From contig JALTMR010000406.1 in NCBI GenBank assembly GCA_027001525.1, positions 1 to 12,076 on the forward strand: 12,076 nt of DNA, given 5' to 3'. Of this stretch, positions 8,185-12,076 are shown one piece after another. The first letter of the stretch is position 1, and every line of letters begins with the position of its first letter. This stretch comes from Gammaproteobacteria bacterium. Its GTDB lineage: Bacteria; Pseudomonadota; Gammaproteobacteria; Tenderiales; Tenderiaceae. Made by a program: the position numbers and the translations under genes. The notes under the pieces are model-generated. The model saw only the letters and a program-made list of their open reading frames with translations. It was not told where the DNA came from and ran no database searches.

Positions 8185-9222
8185 ATGGCATTAATTTCTA
8201 TGCGTCAACTGTTGGACTACGCTGCAGATAACAGCTTTGGTCTACCCGCTTTTAACGTTAACAACATGGAGCAGGTACACGCCATCATGCAAGCCGCTGA
8301 TGCTGTTGATGCGCCAGTGATCATGCAGGGCTCCGCCGGTGCGCGTAGCTATGCGGGCGAACCTTTCCTGCGTCACCTGATTACAGCTGCAGTTGAGCAG
8401 TACCCCCATATTCCCATTTGTATGCACCAGGACCATGGTGCTTCTCCCGACGTCTGTTTCCGTTCTATTCAGTCCGGTTTTACCTCGGTAATGATGGACG
8501 GTTCGTTGGAAGCTGATGGTAAAACACCTTCTTCTTTCGAATATAACGTCGAGGTGACCAAGCAGGTTGCTGATTTGGCACACGCCTGTGGTGTGTCTGT
8601 TGAGGGTGAGCTGGGTTGTCTGGGCTCCCTGGAAACGGGTGAAATGGGCGAGGAAGATGGGCACGGTGCTGAAGGAAAGCTCGATCTGGATATGTTGTTG
8701 ACGGATCCTCAGGAAGCTAAAAAATTCGTAGAGCTTACAAACTGTGATGCTCTGGCGATTGCCATCGGTACTTCTCACGGGGCGTATAAGTTTTCCAGCA
8801 AGCCAACAGGTGATGTGCTGCGTATTGATCGCATCAAAGAGATTCATGCGGTTATTCCGAACACCCATCTGGTTATGCACGGTTCTTCTTCTGTGCCCCA
8901 GGAGTGGTTAAACATCATTAACGAGTATGGTGGTGAAATGCCACAGACTTATGGCGTTCCGGTTGACGAAATTGTTGAAGGAATTAAGTCTGGTGTACGT
9001 AAGGTTAATATTGATACCGATCTGCGTATGGCTTCCACTGGTGCAGTTCGTAAACACCTGGCTGAAAACAAGTCTAACTTTGATCCTCGTAAGTTTTACA
9101 AAGCAGCCACGGAAGCGATGGCTCAGGTATGTAAAGATCGCTACGAGGCATTCGGGGCTGCTGGCCATGCCTCTAAAATCAAAGCCAAGTCACTGGAAAC
9201 AATGATCGACTTCTACAAGTAA
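8185..9222 (+). CDS. fba: Fructose-bisphosphate aldolase, class II
   Basis: Class II aldolase is the zinc-dependent enzyme that splits fructose 1,6-bisphosphate into dihydroxyacetone phosphate and glyceraldehyde 3-phosphate, or condenses them in gluconeogenesis. From this start the protein has 345 residues, near the roughly 350 of the proteobacterial Calvin-cycle-like subgroup. Seen: PAFNVNN (21-27), the metal-binding MHQDHGAS with Asp83 and His84, VEGELG (139-144), the second and third metal His residues at 198 (GTSHG) and 232 (VMHGSSS), and the phosphate-binding NIDTD (275-279). AAGGAG (8173-8178), six bases before ATG 8185, decides the start. An in-frame GTG at 8122 would add 21 unconserved residues and overlaps the upstream hairpin, so it was rejected. 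It ends the carbon cluster and is closed by two terminators. Confidence 0.97.
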   Translation: MALISMRQLLDYAADNSFGLPAFNVNNMEQVHAIMQAADAVDAPVIMQGSAGARSYAGEPFLRHLITAAVEQYPHIPICMHQDHGASPDVCFRSIQSGFTSVMMDGSLEADGKTPSSFEYNVEVTKQVADLAHACGVSVEGELGCLGSLETGEMGEEDGHGAEGKLDLDMLLTDPQEAKKFVELTNCDALAIAIGTSHGAYKFSSKPTGDVLRIDRIKEIHAVIPNTHLVMHGSSSVPQEWLNIINEYGGEMPQTYGVPVDEIVEGIKSGVRKVNIDTDLRMASTGAVRKHLAENKSNFDPRKFYKAATEAMAQVCKDRYEAFGAAGHASKIKAKSLETMIDFYK

Positions 9223-9240
9223 TTATTTGGCTTGTGGATA

Positions 9241-9269
9241 AAAAAGGGCTGGTTGATCCGGCCCTTTTT
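9241..9269. terminator. Intrinsic terminator after fba, with A-tract for the opposite strand
   Basis: GGGCTGG (9246-9252) pairs with CCGGCCC (9258-9264) around TTGAT, flanked by A5 (9241-9245) and T5 (9265-9269). On the plus strand it is a classical terminator 18 bases after the fba stop. The A-tract gives the minus strand a T-run too, so it can also back up the convergent epimerase transcript. Confidence 0.85.
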
Positions 9270-9287
9270 ATTGTCTGGTGGGTAGAT

Positions 9288-9321
9288 ATAAAAAAGCCAC
9301 GTTGAAACGTGGCTTTTTTAT
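9288..9321. terminator. Perfect palindromic bidirectional terminator between convergent genes
   Basis: GCCACGT (9296-9302) pairs with ACGTGGC (9307-9313) around TGAA, extended by A6/T6 and outer A-T pairs (9288-9295 with 9314-9321). Both strands show a GC-rich stem followed by six T. It lies 12 bp beyond the stop of the minus-strand epimerase gene and serves both fba and the polysaccharide operon. Confidence 0.88.
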
Positions 9322-9333
9322 TGAGGCGCCACT

Positions 9334-10341
9334 TTATACTTTGTAATAATCCCGGTACCACTTAACAAAGTTTTCGATGCCGTCTTCAATGGCTGTCGCC
9401 GGTTTGAAACCTACATCTTTTATAAGGTCATCAACATTTGCATAGGTGGCCGGTACGTCCCCAGGTTGCAGAGGGAGCATGTTTTTCTTGGCCTCCTTGC
9501 CTATGCACTCCTCGATAATTTCAATAAAACGAAGAAGCTCCACGGGTTGGTTGTTGCCAATGTTGTAGAGGCGGTAGGGTGCATAGCTGGTGCCTGTATC
9601 CGGATTGTCCCCGGACCAGTCCGGGTTGGGCGTGGCAATATTGTCCAGCGTTCGCACAACACCTTCGACGATGTCGTCAATGTAGGTGAAGTCTCGGCGG
9701 CATTTACCATAATTAAAGACGTCGATGGGCTTACCTTCTAATATGGCTTTGGTAAACAGGAAAAGAGCCATGTCGGGGCGCCCCCAGGGGCCATAGACGG
9801 TAAAGAATCTCAACCCTGTAGTAGGGATCTGGTAGAGATGGCTGTATGTGTGGGCCATTAGCTCGTTGGCCTTCTTCGACGCCGCATACAGGCTGACCGG
9901 GTGGTCTACATTATCGTGGATTGAAAAAGGCATTTTGGTATTGGCCCCGTAAACCGAACTGCTAGAGGCATATACCAGATGCTCCACGTCGTTATGACGA
10001 CAGCCTTCCAGGATATTGGTGGTGCCAACGATATTGCTGTCGATATAGGCGAGTGGATTGACCAGGGAATACCGTACACCGGCCTGAGCGGCCAGGTGAA
10101 CGACCCGGTCAGGCTTGTGCTGAGAAAACGCAGCCGTAATACCATCGCGATCCTCCAGGTCCAAACGAAGATCGGTAAACCCGGTTTTGCTCTGTAGTTT
10201 GGAGAGGCGATCCTTTTTAAGATTTACATCGTAGTAATCGTTGAGATTGTCGATGCCGACAACCTCGTCTCCCCGATCCAGCAGGTAATGTGCAACGTTA
10301 GACCCAATAAAGCCAGCGGTGCCCGTGACCAATACTTTCAT
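9334..10341 (-). CDS. UDP-glucuronate 4-epimerase (GAE/LpsL/Uge family, extended SDR)
   Basis: This is an NAD-dependent extended short-chain dehydrogenase/epimerase of 335 residues. The Rossmann motif is GTAGFIG (7-13), the catalytic triad is in SSSSVYG (126-132) and YAASK (Tyr152, Lys156), and [15 protein letters not shown] (180-194) is the hallmark of enzymes acting on UDP-glucuronate, making UDP-galacturonate. The usual [12 protein letters not shown] block is seen as [12 protein letters not shown] (212-223), a Met-to-Cys change of unknown effect. The ribosome site AGAGG lies seven bases before the ATG. It is the last gene of the minus-strand run, 35 bp after the TviB-like dehydrogenase, and its substrate would come from the Ugd encoded two genes upstream. 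Activity on the N-acetylated UDP-sugar acid made by the neighbouring dehydrogenase cannot be excluded from sequence alone. Confidence 0.9.
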   Translation of the reverse strand: MKVLVTGTAGFIGSNVAHYLLDRGDEVVGIDNLNDYYDVNLKKDRLSKLQSKTGFTDLRLDLEDRDGITAAFSQHKPDRVVHLAAQAGVRYSLVNPLAYIDSNIVGTTNILEGCRHNDVEHLVYASSSSVYGANTKMPFSIHDNVDHPVSLYAASKKANELMAHTYSHLYQIPTTGLRFFTVYGPWGRPDMALFLFTKAILEGKPIDVFNYGKCRRDFTYIDDIVEGVVRTLDNIATPNPDWSGDNPDTGTSYAPYRLYNIGNNQPVELLRFIEIIEECIGKEAKKNMLPLQPGDVPATYANVDDLIKDVGFKPATAIEDGIENFVKWYRDYYKV

Positions 10342-10376
10342 TGTGAACCTCTTAGATTTGGTGGCGGTGTTTGCTG

Positions 10377-11654
10377 CTACAGGCGGCCGTCTACTTTATC
10401 GGCAGGAAACAGGTATTTAACGTCAAACAATACCCCATTGTCCTTAAGCAGAGCGCGGATCTTCTCCAGCCCCATGGCGACAAACTCCTTATGACTTACG
10501 GCAAGGATAACTGCGTCATAGCTCCCGTCCTTGACCTCGGAAACGGGTGATATACCGTATTCGTGTTGCGCCTCTTCTGGATTGATCCACGGATCATACA
10601 CATCGACCTGGGCATCGTACTCTTTGAGTTCATCGACAATATCGACGACGCGAGTGTTTCTCAGGTCAGGGCAGTTCTCTTTGAAAGTGAGTCCCATGAT
10701 GAGTACCTTCGCATCTGCGGCCGGTATTCTTCTTTTATTCATCAGCTTAACGACTTGTTGGGTGACATAGGCCCCCATGCCGTCATTTGTCCTGCGCCCA
10801 GCCAGGATCATCGCCGGGTGATAGCCGATTTCCTGCGCTTTGTGAGTCAGGTAGTACGGGTCCACGCCAATGCAGTGACCACCGACCAGGCCCGGACGAA
10901 AGGGTAGAAAGTTCCACTTGGTACCCGCCGCAATCAGCACCTCTTCGGTGTTGATATCGAGCCGATTGAAGATCAATGCCAGTTCGTTAATCAATGCAAT
11001 ATTGACATCGCGTTGCGTATTTTCGATAACCTTTGCCGCTTCGGCCACCTTGATGCTGCTGGCTTTGTGCGTTCCGGCAATAATCACTTCTTTGTACAGT
11101 GCATCCACAAAGTCGGCGACTTCAGGGGTTGAGCCCGATGTGACCTTAAGGATGTTGATGACCCGGTGCTCTTTATCGCCAGGATTAATGCGTTCAGGGC
11201 TGTAGCCGGCATAAAAATCTTCATTAAATTTCATGCCAGATTCAGCTTCCAGGATCGGAATACACACTTCTTCTGTGGCGCCGGGATAGACTGTCGATTC
11301 GTAGATGACGATGTCACCCTTTGATAATAGCTTGCCTACCGATTTGCTGGCACCTTCCAAAGGGCTTAGATCGGGGCGCTTGTACTCATCTATCGGGGTG
11401 GGTACCGTGACGATGTATATATTGCAGTCAGCGAGGTCGCTGGGGTCAGCGGTGTAGGAGAGCTGAGATGCCTGGGCTAACTCCTCCGCCTCCACTTCCA
11501 ACGAGCTGTCGTGGCCGCCCTTTAGTTCTGCAATGCGGTCCGGGTTGATGTCTAGCCCGACGACAGGCATTTTCTTGCCGAATTCAACGGCCAGGGGCAG
11601 GCCCACATAGCCGAGCCCGATCATTCCAATTTTAACGTCTTGAAGTTCTAGCAT
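10377..11654 (-). CDS. tviB: UDP-N-acetylhexosamine 6-dehydrogenase, TviB/WbpO family
   Basis: This nucleotide-sugar dehydrogenase of 425 residues is built like UDP-glucose dehydrogenases but reads most like TviB of the Vi antigen locus and WbpO of Pseudomonas O-antigen. Those enzymes oxidise UDP-GlcNAc or UDP-GalNAc to the uronic acid with two NAD. Seen: the N-terminal Rossmann motif GLGYVGLP (13-20), VPTPI (84-88), ESTVYPG (119-125), SPERINPGD (152-160), the middle-domain stretch ending [24 protein letters not shown] with catalytic Cys261, and the C-terminal [15 protein letters not shown] (321-335). The start has GGAG seven bases upstream; that GGAG sits in a small ACAC-GGA-GTGT hairpin. 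It lies 62 bp after ugd and 35 bp before the epimerase. Whether the substrate is UDP-GlcNAc or UDP-GalNAc is not decided by these motifs. Confidence 0.92.
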   Translation of the reverse strand: MLELQDVKIGMIGLGYVGLPLAVEFGKKMPVVGLDINPDRIAELKGGHDSSLEVEAEELAQASQLSYTADPSDLADCNIYIVTVPTPIDEYKRPDLSPLEGASKSVGKLLSKGDIVIYESTVYPGATEEVCIPILEAESGMKFNEDFYAGYSPERINPGDKEHRVINILKVTSGSTPEVADFVDALYKEVIIAGTHKASSIKVAEAAKVIENTQRDVNIALINELALIFNRLDINTEEVLIAAGTKWNFLPFRPGLVGGHCIGVDPYYLTHKAQEIGYHPAMILAGRRTNDGMGAYVTQQVVKLMNKRRIPAADAKVLIMGLTFKENCPDLRNTRVVDIVDELKEYDAQVDVYDPWINPEEAQHEYGISPVSEVKDGSYDAVILAVSHKEFVAMGLEKIRALLKDNGVLFDVKYLFPADKVDGRL

Positions 11655-11716
11655 TTTAACACTCCGTGTATCGGTTATTATTTTTAAGTGTAAGAGGTGG
11701 TGCTTGCCTTGGCGCT
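11655..11716 (-). promoter_or_regulatory. ugd to tviB spacer with Shine-Dalgarno inside a small hairpin
   Basis: On the minus strand the last part reads ATACACGGAGTGTTAAAATG: the GGAG that serves the dehydrogenase is the loop and first stem base of ACAC/GTGT. An ACACT further upstream could compete for AGTGT. The stem is only four pairs, so an effect on translation is possible but not shown. No T-run terminator or clear promoter was found here. Confidence 0.3.
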
Positions 11717-12076
11717 CTATCTTCCGATTGCGTAATAGGAAAACCCTTTGTCTTTCATCATCTTTGGGTCGTAGAGATTGCGACCATCAAAGAGGGTAGC
11801 CTCTTTCAGCTGCTCTTTGATGGCGTCAAAGTCGGGAGACCTGAAAACCTTCCACTCTGTTACCACGATAAGCGCATCAGCATCGAGCAGGGCTTCGTTG
11901 GGGGAGCCACACAAGGATAAATCATCGCGCTCGCCATAAATGCGTGCGGCTTCTTCCATTGCTTCTGGATCATATGCTTGTACTTTAGCGCCGGATTGCC
12001 ACAGTGCTTCGATCAGTGTGCGGCTGGGGGCGTCACGCATGTCATCGGTGTTGGGCTTGAAAGATAGGCCCCATAC
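11717..12076 (-). CDS. ugd: UDP-glucose 6-dehydrogenase, C-terminal 119 residues, cut by window edge
   Basis: Ugd oxidises UDP-glucose to UDP-glucuronate with two NAD. Reading in from the right edge, the frame is open through [18 protein letters not shown], the family's conserved entry into the C-terminal UDP-binding domain. It continues through [26 protein letters not shown] and DGRNLYDP to the end at YYAIGR, with TAG at 11719-11717. The frame has no start here; an internal ATG at 12040 is not the gene start, because conserved family sequence continues upstream of it to the edge. The catalytic Cys and the N-terminal Rossmann domain lie outside the window. It is the most upstream visible gene of the polysaccharide run, and its product is the substrate of the epimerase at the other end. 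Confidence 0.95.
   Translation of the reverse strand, partial: VWGLSFKPNTDDMRDAPSRTLIEALWQSGAKVQAYDPEAMEEAARIYGERDDLSLCGSPNEALLDADALIVVTEWKVFRSPDFDAIKEQLKEATLFDGRNLYDPKMMKDKGFSYYAIGR

Noticed and set aside
8242..8880. 212-codon minus-strand ORF opposite fba
   Set aside because: Antisense shadow of a highly codon-biased gene; no recognisable protein features.

Overview
The window looks like the chromosome of a marine or soil gammaproteobacterium. The evidence is an SAH riboswitch in front of ahcY, proteins that read like close relatives of E. coli or Pseudomonas MetK, Tkt, GapA, Pgk and PykA, a class II aldolase, and a clustered set of central-carbon genes of the kind seen in Pseudomonas and Cellvibrionales-type genomes. 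The lineage below class is inference. Most of the window is well-known metabolism. I see no undescribed multi-gene system; the unusual signals are in the intergenic regions.

Region 1 (1-1742, minus strand) is an S-adenosylmethionine cycle module. metK makes SAM and ahcY (cut by the left edge) breaks down S-adenosylhomocysteine. Between them lies a textbook SAH riboswitch (about 245-331). Next to it is a 159-bp MITE-like element (391-549) with 18-bp terminal inverted repeats and a TTTA target duplication. metK is preceded by a 14-bp tandem repeat that builds a five-codon leader ORF whose stop overlaps the metK start.

Region 2 (1743-2163) is the divergent regulatory region between metK and tkt, with candidate promoters in both directions and several hairpins.

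Region 3 (2164-9222, plus strand) holds transketolase, GAPDH, phosphoglycerate kinase, pyruvate kinase and class II fructose-bisphosphate aldolase. It covers the non-oxidative pentose phosphate link and most of lower glycolysis/gluconeogenesis. Every junction has its own hairpin, strong after gap and fba, intermediate after tkt, and weak after pgk and pyk. This suggests graded read-through rather than one uniform operon.

Region 4 (9223-9333) carries two tandem, palindromic terminators between convergent units.

Region 5 (9334-12076, minus strand) is one end of a polysaccharide locus, in transcription order ugd (its 5' part lies beyond the right edge), a TviB/WbpO-type UDP-N-acetylhexosamine dehydrogenase, and a UDP-glucuronate 4-epimerase. 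Together they would supply UDP-GlcA, UDP-GalA and an N-acetylated uronic acid nucleotide for an acidic exopolysaccharide, capsule or O-antigen.
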